Assembly: GCF_015752045.1 (NCBI RefSeq)
Contig: NZ_JADOUS010000001.1
Span: 440,636-504,635 of the forward strand
Reading direction: 5' to 3'
Source of the DNA: Arthrobacter_D sp015752045
Lineage (GTDB): Bacteria; Actinomycetota; Actinomycetes; Actinomycetales; Micrococcaceae
DNA length: 64,000 nt
The position numbers and the translations under genes were made by a program. Within the stretch, counting starts at the first letter, position 1. The number at the start of each line of letters is the position of its first letter. This document shows, in pieces, positions 1 through 8,271 of this stretch. Below the pieces are notes generated by a model that was given only the letters and a program-made list of their open reading frames with translations, was not told the origin of the DNA and searched no databases.

Positions 1-596
1 CTCAGCGTGGTCTGCGAGAGCCAGATGAGCCGCTCGGGGTCGCGCACCTGGACCTTGTCGACGTCCTCCGGCCCGTTCACGATCTGGATGTGGTCGGGGG
101 CCTCGCCGGCCGTCCCCTCCACTTCCTCGTGGCCCTCGTGGCCGATCAGCAGGATGTCGAAGTCGTCCTTGGCGAAGCGCTGGGCCTCCTTGTGCACCTT
201 CGTCACGAGGGGGCAGGTGGCATCGATGGTGCGCAACCCGCGGTCCTCCGCCGACTGCACGACCGCGGGTGAGACGCCGTGGGCCGAGAAGACGACGAGC
301 GCCCCCTCGGGGACCTCGTCCGTCTCGTCGACGAAGATGGCACCCTTCGCCTCGAGCGTCGAGACGACGTGGAGGTTGTGCACGATCTGCTTGCGCACGT
401 ACACCGGGGGCCCGTAGTGCTCGAGGGCCTTCTCGACGGCGATGACCGCCCGGTCCACGCCTGCGCAGTACCCGCGAGGGGCTGCGAGCAGCACCTTCCT
501 CTCCCCCGCGACAGGCGCGGCGGCGAGCACGTCCGCAGGCGTGCGGCGCCTGCGCGGGATGGTGGGCATGGGGACCTGAACGGTGGTGCTGGTCAT
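1..596 (-). CDS. ispH: 4-hydroxy-3-methylbut-2-enyl diphosphate reductase IspH, N-terminal part (cut by window edge)
   Basis: IspH makes IPP and DMAPP from HMBPP in the last step of the MEP isoprenoid pathway, using a 4Fe-4S cluster in the cytosol. Only the first 198 residues are in the window. The first cluster ligand lies in APRGYCAGVDRAV (Cys44), followed by the substrate-site histidines in IVHN (His73) and SAHGVS (His106) and the second ligand in DATCPLV (Cys128), all at family spacing. The start at 596 has TAGAAT six bases upstream and no ribosome-binding site, so the message is probably leaderless. It runs away from the xse genes, which sit near ispH in many actinobacteria. The third cluster Cys is outside the window. 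Confidence 0.96.
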   Translation of the reverse strand, partial: MTSTTVQVPMPTIPRRRRTPADVLAAAPVAGERKVLLAAPRGYCAGVDRAVIAVEKALEHYGPPVYVRKQIVHNLHVVSTLEAKGAIFVDETDEVPEGALVVFSAHGVSPAVVQSAEDRGLRTIDATCPLVTKVHKEAQRFAKDDFDILLIGHEGHEEVEGTAGEAPDHIQIVNGPEDVDKVQVRDPERLIWLSQTTL

Positions 597-602
597 GCGG
601 CG

Positions 603-608
603 ATTCTA
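603..608 (-). promoter_or_regulatory. -10 box of a probable leaderless ispH promoter
   Basis: On the minus strand TAGAAT is followed by six bases and then the ispH ATG. This fits the -10 to start spacing of a leaderless actinobacterial transcript. No clear -35 box was seen. Confidence 0.5.
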
Positions 609-657
609 CCGGCTCGGCGAGCCGGGCCCGCGTGATCCGGAGCCGGTCCGCTGTGAG

Positions 658-1500
658 CTAAGCCCGGCGCCTGCGACCGGAGGCGAGCTGCGCCACAACG
701 CCGAGGGCGATCGCGGCGAGTCCGGCGACGACCACCGGCACGCTGTCGGCCGCGATGCCGGCGCCGACCCGGTCGGCGAGGCCGCCGAGGAACACGTCGG
801 CGACAGCACCCGTCCCTGGTACCCGGCCCGCTGCGGTGGGGACCCAGCCCACGGCGAGGGTCCCGATGATGCCGATGACCACCACCCCGAGTCCCAGCAG
901 GGCGAGGGTTGTTCCGCGCCGTCGCGCCACCACCAGGGCCAGCACGGCCAGCACGCCCGCACCGGCGAGGTACAGGGGCCAGGACTGCACCGTATCCACC
1001 ACGACGCCGAGCGCTCCGCTGCGTTCGATGGAACCGATGGCGATGGTGGTGTCCTCGGGGACCGGGACATCGATCCCCAGGCTTCCGCCCACGCTGTCGG
1101 CCACGAGACCCGCGACCGGCGCCAGGTCGAGCGTCAGGAGAGCCGGCCCCGGTTCCGTCGGGTCCGCGGCGTGGGCCATGGTGAAGGCGTGGGAGCGGCG
1201 AAGAACCTCGGCCCAGGCTGCCGGATAGCCGGTGGACGCCGTGACCGCCGCCGTCGCGTCCCTGACGAGCGGTTCCACGAGGGTGTCGAACTGGTCCGGA
1301 AGACCGCTGCGCGTGGTGAAGTCCTCGGCGACGGAAGCCGTGAGGGCCTCCTGGAACTGGGCATCCTGACCGAGCGGTGCGGCGAGTGCGATGAACCCCG
1401 ACTCCTCCACGAGGTTCCCGTCCACCCAGGCGCACGCCAGGCCGCCGGCGGTGGCGATGAGCGCGAGCAGGGCCAGCAGGGCAGAGGCGACGGTCCGCAT
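658..1500 (-). CDS. Conserved membrane protein of unknown function
   Basis: A 280-residue protein that I do not recognise as a named family. It has an N-terminal hydrophobic segment (about residues 4-25), an extracytoplasmic domain of about 130 residues, then hydrophobic segments near 160-180, 186-210 and 255-272, and a short basic tail ending in four Arg. The order suggests an outward-facing sensor or envelope domain held by several helices. The start at 1500 is preferred over the in-frame codon 90 bases further up because AAGGA lies a few bases upstream and the signal-anchor helix begins straight after Met. It lies between ispH and xseA, divergent from xseA. Function unknown. Confidence 0.8.
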   Translation of the reverse strand: MRTVASALLALLALIATAGGLACAWVDGNLVEESGFIALAAPLGQDAQFQEALTASVAEDFTTRSGLPDQFDTLVEPLVRDATAAVTASTGYPAAWAEVLRRSHAFTMAHAADPTEPGPALLTLDLAPVAGLVADSVGGSLGIDVPVPEDTTIAIGSIERSGALGVVVDTVQSWPLYLAGAGVLAVLALVVARRRGTTLALLGLGVVVIGIIGTLAVGWVPTAAGRVPGTGAVADVFLGGLADRVGAGIAADSVPVVVAGLAAIALGVVAQLASGRRRRA

Positions 1501-1516
1501 GGATTCCTTACCGTGG

Positions 1517-1551
1517 GGTGAGGTCACGATTATGCCTGCTCCGACCTCACC
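1517..1551. promoter_or_regulatory. Inverted repeat around a -10-like box, candidate operator
   Basis: GGTGAGGTC at 1517-1525 and GACCTCACC at 1543-1551 are perfect 9-base inverted arms 17 bases apart. Between them, on the minus strand, lies CATAAT (1529-1534), a good -10 box for the membrane protein gene that starts at 1500. The layout suggests a repressor dimer spanning a promoter; no regulator can be named. Confidence 0.4.
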
Positions 1552-1690
1552 GGGGTCCCGTGCCGGTGTCACCGTCCCGCGGGCGCACATACCCCGGCGG
1601 TCGCTGCCTCCGGGGGTGAGGGATGGTAGAGATGGACAGTGCGGACTCCACGATCAGACGCCGCAGCACCCATTCGAGGACAGGACACCC

Positions 1691-3046
1691 ATGACGAGCG
1701 AGGGAATGCGGGCGCGGCCCGGCGGTGGCTCCGGTGACTCCGGTGACTCCGGTGGCTCCGGTGACTCCGGCGACTCCCCTGACGCCGGTGGGGCACGGGC
1801 GACGTCGACCGTCCCCGCCACGGCGGCGGAGACGTCGCCGGACTCCCCGTGGCCGCTCCACCTGCTCTCGGAGAAGCTGAAGGCGCACATCGACAGGGCC
1901 CCTGCGGCGTGGGTCGAGGGGCAGGTCATCGAGCTCAACCGCCGTGCCAGCATGTGCTACATCACCCTCCGGGACGTCGACACCGAGGTGTCGCTCTCCC
2001 TGTCGGTCTACGGCAGCGTCATGGATCGCGTGTCCTCCCCCCTGGACCGGGGTTCCCGTGTGGTGGCGCGCCTCAAGCCGGACTTCTGGGTCAAGACCGG
2101 GCGTCTGTCGATGCAGACCATCGACATCCGGCCGGTCGGGATCGGTGACCTCCTGGCCCGGATCGAACGACTGCGGCAGTCGCTGGCGGCGGAGGGCCTG
2201 TTCGCGCCGGCCCGCAAGAAGCGGTTGCCGCTGCTCCCCCACCGCATCGGACTCATCACCGGACGCGATTCGGACGCCATGAAGGACGTGATGCGGAACG
2301 CAGCGCTGCGGTGGCCCGCCGTCGAGTTCGACGTCAGGGAGGTCGCCGTCCAGGGCGTGAACAGCGTGGCGCAGGTGACCGGGGCCCTGGCGGCGCTCGA
2401 CGCGGACCCGCACGTGGACGTGATCATCATCGCCCGGGGCGGCGGCGCCCTCGAGGATCTCCTGCCCTTCAGCGACGAGTCCCTGGTCAGGGCCGTCGCC
2501 ATGGCCACCACGCCCGTGGTCAGCGCCATCGGGCACGAAGCGGACCGGCCCCTGCTCGACGAGGTGGCGGACCTTCGGGCCTCCACGCCCACGGACGCCG
2601 CGAAGCGCGTGGTCCCCGACGTCACGGAGGAGCTCGGGCGGATCGGCCAGGCCCGTGCGGCACTCGAGCGGTCCATCCGCGTCCTCGTGCACCGCGAGGG
2701 CGAGAGCCTCGCGAACCTGCGCTCCCGCCCCTCCCTGGCACGGCCCGAGGGGATGATCGACGTCCGGCAGGCCGACGTCGAGCGCCTGCGGTCGCGCGCC
2801 CTGCGGTCCACCACGGCCGCAGTGGAACGCGACGCCGACGCGGTCCACCACCTCCGCGAGCGCGTGCGCTCCCTTTCGCCCCAGAACACCCTCGACCGTG
2901 GGTACGCCGTCGTGCAGCGCCCGGACGGGCACGTGGTGAGGACCCCCGACGACGTGGAGCGCGGCGATGCCGTGCGGATCCGCGTCGCCGGCGGGCTGCT
3001 CGGCGCCGCCATCGGTGACCTGCCGGCGCCGCCGGAAGCGTCGTGA
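1691..3046 (+). CDS. xseA: Exodeoxyribonuclease VII large subunit
   Basis: The large subunit of exonuclease VII, which degrades single-stranded DNA in both directions in repair. The 451-residue protein has the N-terminal OB-fold (about 50-155), then the nuclease core with HRIGLITGRDSDA, the IARGGGALEDLLPFSDE motif (near residue 248) and SAIGHEADRPLLDE (near 277), and a C-terminal coiled-coil region. The ATG at 1691 is chosen because residues further upstream in frame are not conserved. Residues 12-29 are six Gly-(Gly/Asp)-Ser triplets encoded by a 9-base tandem repeat, giving an unusual low-complexity N-terminal extension. xseB follows 125 bases downstream and supplies the small subunit. Confidence 0.96.
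   Translation: MTSEGMRARPGGGSGDSGDSGGSGDSGDSPDAGGARATSTVPATAAETSPDSPWPLHLLSEKLKAHIDRAPAAWVEGQVIELNRRASMCYITLRDVDTEVSLSLSVYGSVMDRVSSPLDRGSRVVARLKPDFWVKTGRLSMQTIDIRPVGIGDLLARIERLRQSLAAEGLFAPARKKRLPLLPHRIGLITGRDSDAMKDVMRNAALRWPAVEFDVREVAVQGVNSVAQVTGALAALDADPHVDVIIIARGGGALEDLLPFSDESLVRAVAMATTPVVSAIGHEADRPLLDEVADLRASTPTDAAKRVVPDVTEELGRIGQARAALERSIRVLVHREGESLANLRSRPSLARPEGMIDVRQADVERLRSRALRSTTAAVERDADAVHHLRERVRSLSPQNTLDRGYAVVQRPDGHVVRTPDDVERGDAVRIRVAGGLLGAAIGDLPAPPEAS
1724..1777 (+). repeat. Six tandem 9-base repeats inside xseA
   Basis: Six consecutive units of GGYGRCTCC (GGTGACTCC and close variants) encode Gly-Asp-Ser or Gly-Gly-Ser. The array is in frame, so slippage would change linker length without breaking the gene. 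Confidence 0.9.
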
Positions 3047-3171
3047 CGCGGCGTGCAGGACGGCGCACGCCGCGGTCCTGACCGCACGCGCCGAGCCGGA
3101 CCACCCCCAGACAATCCCCTGATACACACCGAGGCCCGGACACGGGCCATCCAGCAGACGAGGACCATGCC

Positions 3172-3408
3172 ATGTCGGACAACCAGCAGCCGGACCCCAG
3201 CCCCGCCACAGTGGACACGCTGTCCTACGAACAGGCCCGGGAGGAGCTCGTCGCCGTCGTCTCCCGGCTGGAGGCCGGGGGCGTGAGTCTCGAGGAGTCC
3301 CTCGCGCTCTGGGAACGCGGCGAGGCCCTGGCCGACCGCTGCGAGGCGTGGCTCGAGGGCGCCAAGGCCAGGCTGGCCGCGGCCCGGGACAAGGCCGAGG
3401 GCAAGTAG
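3172..3408 (+). CDS. xseB: Exodeoxyribonuclease VII small subunit
   Basis: The 78-residue small subunit that binds the C-terminal helices of XseA in the exonuclease VII complex. The family pattern LSYEQAREEL, then LEAGGVSLEESLALWERGEAL, is complete and the length is normal. The start ATG at 3172 comes 125 bases after the xseA stop, on the same strand, so the two are probably co-transcribed. The downstream neighbour is convergent. Confidence 0.95.
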   Translation: MSDNQQPDPSPATVDTLSYEQAREELVAVVSRLEAGGVSLEESLALWERGEALADRCEAWLEGAKARLAAARDKAEGK

Positions 3409-3462
3409 CGCCGGGATACCGCGCGGACAATCCGAGGGCGAGGACCCGTCGGGTCGAAGGAC

Positions 3463-4299
3463 TCACCGGCCGTGTGGTGCCTCGGGATCGGTGGGTGCTT
3501 CCGCACGGCGCTCCTGGATCAGTTCCTTCGTGCGCACGAGCCGCAGCAGGGTGACAAGGACGAGTCCGCCCAGCATGTTGAACAGCAGGGTGTAGCCGAA
3601 GAAGCCGAGCCACTGGTCGTAGCCGATGTCCGCTCCGGAGTGGATGGCGGCGAAGATCAGGAGGGAATCGAGGATCGAGTGGAAGAGCTGCAGGCCCGCG
3701 AGCAGGAACCCGCCGATCATCGTCGCCACGATCTTCGCGACATCGTTCGACGTGCCCTGCTGCATGCGGCTCATCAGGGTGATCGTGCTCCCGCCCAGGA
3801 CGGCCAGGGCCACGGTCTGCAGGGAGAACGGCGCGTCGACGAAGTGGTGGGCGCTCCTGCTCACGGTCCCGGACCACTGGGGGAAGGCCTGCATGACGAT
3901 CCAGACGAAGATCCACCCGCCGGCCAGGTTCGCAACGAGCGTGCCGCCCCACAGCTTCGCGAGCTGGGCGATGCTGCCCTCCTTGGCCACGACCGCGGCG
4001 ACCGGCATCAGGAAATTCTCGGTGAACAGCTCGCTGTGCGCGAGGAGCAGCGCGACGAGCCCGACGCCGAAAGCGAGCCCCGCAAGGAGCTCGTTCCCGG
4101 TCTCGTGCAGCACGGCGAGATACGCCATGATGCCGAGCCCGATCTCGAACCCGCCGAACAGCCCGGTGACGATGATGTTCCTCAGGGTCCGCTGGAGCCG
4201 ATCGGCACCCTCGTCCACGGTCCTGTCGAACGACTCCTTGAGTTCGTCCTCGACCGGGGCGTCCGAATCGCCGAGTTCCCGCCTGCGTGCCTCGCTCAT
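3463..4299 (-). CDS. Formate/nitrite transporter (FNT) family channel, YfdC-like
   Basis: A 278-residue inner-membrane channel of the FNT family, which moves small monovalent anions such as formate, nitrite or hydrosulfide. About 45 charged residues precede the first helix. The first half reads NIIVTGLFGGFEIGLG and ELFTENFLMP, and the second half carries a long FHSILDSLLIF-type segment, giving the six-helix FNT layout. The long acidic N-terminus and the TENF signature are closer to the YfdC subgroup than to FocA or NirC, so the transported ion is not certain. A GGAAGGA box precedes the ATG. It stands alone and converges on xseB. Confidence 0.88.
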   Translation of the reverse strand: MSEARRRELGDSDAPVEDELKESFDRTVDEGADRLQRTLRNIIVTGLFGGFEIGLGIMAYLAVLHETGNELLAGLAFGVGLVALLLAHSELFTENFLMPVAAVVAKEGSIAQLAKLWGGTLVANLAGGWIFVWIVMQAFPQWSGTVSRSAHHFVDAPFSLQTVALAVLGGSTITLMSRMQQGTSNDVAKIVATMIGGFLLAGLQLFHSILDSLLIFAAIHSGADIGYDQWLGFFGYTLLFNMLGGLVLVTLLRLVRTKELIQERRAEAPTDPEAPHGR

Positions 4300-4367
4300 G
4301 TGTCCTTCCGGGCTCCGTCGTTGGTCCTCACCTGCCCCCGCGCCGTCGGCCTCAGCGGGTCAGCAGG

Positions 4368-5222
4368 TCAGGACGAGTGCAGCCGCTGCTGCTCCGCTGC
4401 GACATCGAACGATGCCCGCGGCCAGCTCAGCTGCATGTCCTCCAGCGTCGCGGTGAGCAGGTGCTGCACGGCGAGCCTGGCGTACCACTTGCGGTCGGCG
4501 GGTACGACGTACCAGGGGGAATCCGCCGCGCTCGTCCGCTCGACGGCCACCTGGTAGGCGTCCTGGTACTGCTGCCAGAGCGCGCGGTCCTCGATGTCGT
4601 CGGGGCTGTACTTCCAGAACTTGTCCTTGCGGTCGAGGCGGTCGGCGAGCCGCGCCTTCTGCTCGTCCTCGCTGATGTGCAGCATCACCTTGACCACCCG
4701 GGTGCCTGCGCCCACCACCTGGTCCTCGAACTTCCGGATGGCCGCGTACCGCTTCTCCACCTCGGCCGCCGGCGACAGCGCACGCACGCGGTGGATCAGG
4801 ACGTCCTCGTAGTGCGACCGGTCGAAGACCCCGATCATGCCCGGGGCCGGCAGCCGGCGGCGGACGCGCCAGAGGAAGCTGTGCCGCTGTTCCTCCTCCG
4901 TCGGGGCCTTGAAGGCGTGGTGCTGGACCCCCTGCGGGTGCACCTGCCCGACGACGTGGCGGACGACCCCGCCCTTGCCGGAGGTGTCCATCCCCTGCAG
5001 GATGAGCAGCACGGCGAGGTCGCTGCCGGCCCGGCTCTCGGCGAAGAGCTTCTCCTGCAGCGACGCGAGTGCGTCCGCTCCCGCGGCGAGGGCCTCGGCG
5101 CCCTGCTTCTTCCCGCCGTCGAAGCCGGGCGTGGAGCGGGGGTCGACGGCCGCGAGCGAGAAGTCCGGTCCCGCCAGCAGGAGCCGGCGCGTCTCAGCGG
5201 TGGTGTCGGTTCCTGACGGCAT
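4368..5222 (-). CDS. Polyphosphate kinase 2 (PPK2) family protein
   Basis: Transfers phosphate between polyphosphate and nucleotides in the cytosol. The 284-residue single-domain protein has Walker A GMDTSGKGG (77-85), Walker B-like FDRSHYEDV (133-141) and the basic lid segment RRRLPAPG between them, all typical of short PPK2 enzymes. It is too short for a two-domain PPK2. Whether it favours NMP or NDP cannot be read from sequence alone. A strong GGAGG lies ahead of ATG 5222. The aminotransferase gene is upstream on the same strand, 29 bases away, so they may share a transcript. Confidence 0.92.
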   Translation of the reverse strand: MPSGTDTTAETRRLLLAGPDFSLAAVDPRSTPGFDGGKKQGAEALAAGADALASLQEKLFAESRAGSDLAVLLILQGMDTSGKGGVVRHVVGQVHPQGVQHHAFKAPTEEEQRHSFLWRVRRRLPAPGMIGVFDRSHYEDVLIHRVRALSPAAEVEKRYAAIRKFEDQVVGAGTRVVKVMLHISEDEQKARLADRLDRKDKFWKYSPDDIEDRALWQQYQDAYQVAVERTSAADSPWYVVPADRKWYARLAVQHLLTATLEDMQLSWPRASFDVAAEQQRLHSS

Positions 5223-5251
5223 GGGGCCTCCTGCGGGTCGGGCGGAACTGC

Positions 5252-6469
5252 TCAGGGCTTGTAGGTGGACAGGAAGTCCGCGAGGCGCCCGACGGCGTCC
5301 TCGATCACCTCGACGCTCGGCAGCGTCACCATGCGGAAGTGGTCGGTGTTGACCCAGTTGAAGGCGCTGCCGTGCGAGATGAGGATCTTCTGCTGCTTGA
5401 GGAGGTCCAGGGCGAACTGCTCGTCATCCTTGATCGGGTAGACCTCCGGGTCGAGCTTGGGGAAGAGGTACAGGGCGCCCTGCGCCAGTTCGCAGCTGAC
5501 GCCGGGAATCGCATTGAGCATCTGCGCGGCCTTGTCACGCTGCTGACGCAGGCGACCCCCGGGCAGGATGAGGTCGTTGATGCTCTGGTGGCCGCCGAGC
5601 GCGGTCTGGATGGCGTGCTGGGCCGGGACGTTCGCGCACAGGCGCATGTTGGCGAGGAGGTTGATGCCCTCGATGTAGTCGGCGGCGTCGCGCTTGGGCC
5701 CGGAGATGGCCATCCAGCCGCTGCGGAAACCGGCGATGCGGTACGCCTTCGAGAGTCCGCTGAAGGTCAGGCAGAGGACGTCGTCGCCCGTGACGGACGC
5801 GGCGTTGATGTGCACGGCGTCGTCGTAGAGGATCTTCTCGTAGATCTCGTCCGCGAACACGATGAGTTCGTGCTCTCGTGCCAGCCGCACGATCCCCTCG
5901 AGGATGCTCCGGGGGTACACCGCCCCGGTCGGGTTGTTCGGGTTGATGAGGACGATGCCCTTGGTGTTGGGCGTGATCTTGGACGCGATGTCCTCGAGGT
6001 CGGGCCACCAGTGGTTGTCCTCGTCGCAGAGGTAGTGGACGGGGGTGCCGCTGGCGAGGGCCACGGACGCGGTCCAGAGGGGGTAGTCCGGCGTGGGGAT
6101 CAGGATCTCGTCGCCCGCGTTCAGCAGGGCCTGCATGGACAGCGTGATGAGTTCGCTGACGCCGTTGCCGAGGTACACGTCGTCGACGTGGATCGAGTTG
6201 ATGCCGCGGCTCTGGTAGTACTGCACGACGGCCGTGCGCGCCGAGAAGATGCCGCGGGAGTCGCTGTAGCCCTGCGCCTCGGGAAGATTGCGGATCATGT
6301 CCACGAGGATGGCGTCGGGCGCCTCGAAACCGAACGGCGCGGGGTTGCCGATGTTGAGCTTCAGGATGCGGTGCCCCTGGGCCTCCATGGTCATGGCGTG
6401 CTCGAGCAGCGGCCCCCTGATGTCGTAGAGGACGTTCTGGAGTTTGCCGGACTGCTTGTACGTGGCCAT
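5252..6469 (-). CDS. alaA: Alanine-type PLP aminotransferase (AlaA/AlaT family)
   Basis: A fold-type I PLP aminotransferase of 405 residues that probably interconverts pyruvate and alanine with glutamate. The PLP lysine is Lys241 in SGLSKAYR, with NPNNPTG at 176-182 and the cofactor Asp207 in FADEIYE; the N-terminal LQNVLYDIRGP and LKLNIGNPAPFGF motifs are those of AlaA rather than AspC. It lies directly upstream of the PPK2 gene. A strong hairpin separates it from the osmoprotectant genes upstream. Confidence 0.93.
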   Translation of the reverse strand: MATYKQSGKLQNVLYDIRGPLLEHAMTMEAQGHRILKLNIGNPAPFGFEAPDAILVDMIRNLPEAQGYSDSRGIFSARTAVVQYYQSRGINSIHVDDVYLGNGVSELITLSMQALLNAGDEILIPTPDYPLWTASVALASGTPVHYLCDEDNHWWPDLEDIASKITPNTKGIVLINPNNPTGAVYPRSILEGIVRLAREHELIVFADEIYEKILYDDAVHINAASVTGDDVLCLTFSGLSKAYRIAGFRSGWMAISGPKRDAADYIEGINLLANMRLCANVPAQHAIQTALGGHQSINDLILPGGRLRQQRDKAAQMLNAIPGVSCELAQGALYLFPKLDPEVYPIKDDEQFALDLLKQQKILISHGSAFNWVNTDHFRMVTLPSVEVIEDAVGRLADFLSTYKP

Positions 6470-6486
6470 CTCTTCAGGATGCCACA

Positions 6487-6534
6487 GCAGGGGCCCACTG
6501 CGCGGCTTAGCAATGCCGTACAGCGGGCCCCTGC
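6487..6534 (-). terminator. Long hairpin after the osmoprotectant operon
   Basis: Arms 6487-6500 and 6521-6534 pair over 14 bases with one mismatch (GCAGGGGCCC against GGGCCCCTGC at the outer part), and CGGC/GCCG inside can extend the stem. It sits 26 bases past the end of the binding-protein gene. There is no U-tract, so it may be a weak terminator or an mRNA-stabilising stem. Confidence 0.6.
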
Positions 6535-6559
6535 CGGGATGGAACGGCCTGCCGGAGGA

Positions 6560-7528
6560 CTAGCCGGCGAGGCCCTTCTCGGCGAGCCAGTCGGCCGCCG
6601 CGTCCGCGGGGTTCCGCTTCTCGTCGCCGCTGACCTCGCGGTTCAGGGACAGCAGGTCATCCGTGGTCAGCTGGGCCGACACCTCGTTGAGGACGTTCTG
6701 CGCCTCCTCGTTCACCGTGTCGGTGTTGATGAGCGGAAGGACCTGCTGCGCGATGAAGTTGTTCTCCGGGTCCTCGAGGACCACGAGATCGTTGTCGTCG
6801 ATCGACGGCGTCGTCGTGTAGATGTCCGCCGCCTGCACGTCGTCGTTCAGGAGGGCCTGCAGGGTGATGTCCCCACCGCCGTCGTTGATGGCCTCGAACC
6901 CGCCGGGCTCGCAGTCGTACTTCGCCTTGAGGCCGGGCAGGCCGTAGGCGCGCTCCTGGAACGTGCTGGGCGCGCCGATGACGATCTCACCGCACACCTT
7001 CGCGAGGTCCTCGATCGAGCTGAGGCTGTACTTCTCGGCGGTCGCCGCGGTCACCACGAGGGCGTCCTTGCTCTCCGCCTCCGAGGGTTCCAGCACCGAG
7101 AGGTTCACGTCGGGCGACTTCGCGGACAGGGCGTCCGGGAGGGCGGCGAAGATGTCCTCGGCGGACTCGGCGGTCGCCTCCGGGTCGGCGAAGAGCAGCA
7201 GGTTGCCGCTGTAGTCCGGGATGATGTCGACCGACCCGTCCTCCAGTGCGGTGTAGTAGATCTCCCGCGAGCCGATGTTGAGCTTGGTCGTGGCCTCGAC
7301 ACCGGCGGCGTTGAGCGCTCCCGCGTAGATCTCGGCGACGATCTGGCTCTCGGGGAAGTCGGCCGAACCGACGACGACGGAGCCGCCGTCCGCAGCGGCC
7401 GTGTCCTGTGTCTCACCCTGGGGGTCGCTGTTGGCACCGCAGGCAGTCAACGCCAGCGCGGCCGTCAGGCCGCCAGCCAGTCCCATCAAAGCGCGCCGTC
7501 CGGCGCGTTGTGCTGACAGGTTCTTCAT
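6560..7528 (-). CDS. Osmoprotectant ABC importer, substrate-binding lipoprotein
   Basis: Captures glycine betaine, choline or a related quaternary amine outside the membrane and passes it to the permease pair. The 322-residue protein starts with a lipoprotein signal ending in the lipobox LTAC (Cys30), then the OpuAC-type domain from about residue 48 (VGSADFPESQIVAEIYAGAL) with DGSVDIIPDYSGNLL near 105-120, a signature of the OsmX/OpuCC branch. The ATG overlaps the preceding permease stop by four bases (ATGA), and AGGAGG precedes it, so translation is coupled. It is the last gene of the operon. Confidence 0.93.
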   Translation of the reverse strand: MKNLSAQRAGRRALMGLAGGLTAALALTACGANSDPQGETQDTAAADGGSVVVGSADFPESQIVAEIYAGALNAAGVEATTKLNIGSREIYYTALEDGSVDIIPDYSGNLLLFADPEATAESAEDIFAALPDALSAKSPDVNLSVLEPSEAESKDALVVTAATAEKYSLSSIEDLAKVCGEIVIGAPSTFQERAYGLPGLKAKYDCEPGGFEAINDGGGDITLQALLNDDVQAADIYTTTPSIDDNDLVVLEDPENNFIAQQVLPLINTDTVNEEAQNVLNEVSAQLTTDDLLSLNREVSGDEKRNPADAAADWLAEKGLAG

Positions 7529-8271
7529 GTTGTTCCTCCTTGTGCACTGGCGACGGCCTTCTGCCGGCCAGATCCTTGAGCCCTCACCCGATCCGAGGTC
7601 CGGAGTCCGGGTGAGATGACGATTCTCTGCAGCAGTCCCATGAGCAGATCGACGGCGATCGCCAGGACCGTGATGACCACGGCGCCGCCGAAGAGACGCC
7701 CGTAGTCGGCGAGCTGTGTCCCCTCGACGAGGTAGACCCCGAGCCCGCCGAGGTTGATGAAGGCGACGACGGCGACGGTCGCGATGACCTGCAGCAGGGC
7801 CGCGCGCACTCCCCCGAGGATCACCGGGAGCCCGTTGGGCACCTCGACCCGCAGCAGGATCTGCCGTTCCCCCATGCCCATGCTCCGCGCGGCGTCCACC
7901 ACCGTGCGGTCCACCGAGGAGATCCCGGCGTAGATGCCGCTGAGCAGGGGCGGTACGGCGAGCAGCACGAGCGCCCAGATGGGCGGCATGAGGCCGAGGC
8001 CGGCGAGCAGGACGAACAGGAAGACCAGGCCGAGCGTCGGCAGGGCGCGGAGGATGCCCACGCCCGAGACGATCACGATGCGTCCGCGCCCGGTATGGCC
8101 CACGTAGAGGCCGATCGGGACGGCGATCACGAGGGCGATGAGCATCGTCAGGCTGGTGTAGCCGAGGTGCTCGACGACGCGCACCGGGATGCCGCGCTCA
8201 CCCTCCCAGTTGGCGGGCGCGGTCAGCCACTCCCACATCTGCACGAAGAGGTTGTCACTCGTGTAGTCCAT
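7525..8271 (-). CDS. Osmoprotectant ABC importer, permease subunit 2
   Basis: A 248-residue membrane subunit of the osmoprotectant importer. After about 40 residues it has five to six helices and the BPD-type coupling loop VDAARSMGMGERQILLRVEV, which contacts the ATPase. The start at 8271 shares one base with the stop of the upstream permease (TGATG) and its own stop overlaps the binding-protein start. Two similar permeases with one ATPase and one binding protein is the usual OpuC/OsmU layout. Confidence 0.93.
   Translation of the reverse strand: MDYTSDNLFVQMWEWLTAPANWEGERGIPVRVVEHLGYTSLTMLIALVIAVPIGLYVGHTGRGRIVIVSGVGILRALPTLGLVFLFVLLAGLGLMPPIWALVLLAVPPLLSGIYAGISSVDRTVVDAARSMGMGERQILLRVEVPNGLPVILGGVRAALLQVIATVAVVAFINLGGLGVYLVEGTQLADYGRLFGGAVVITVLAIAVDLLMGLLQRIVISPGLRTSDRVRAQGSGRQKAVASAQGGTT

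Noticed and set aside
5069..7516. A plus-strand open frame of about 800 codons
   Set aside because: It spans antisense to PPK2, AlaA and the binding-protein genes; no motif or plausible start.
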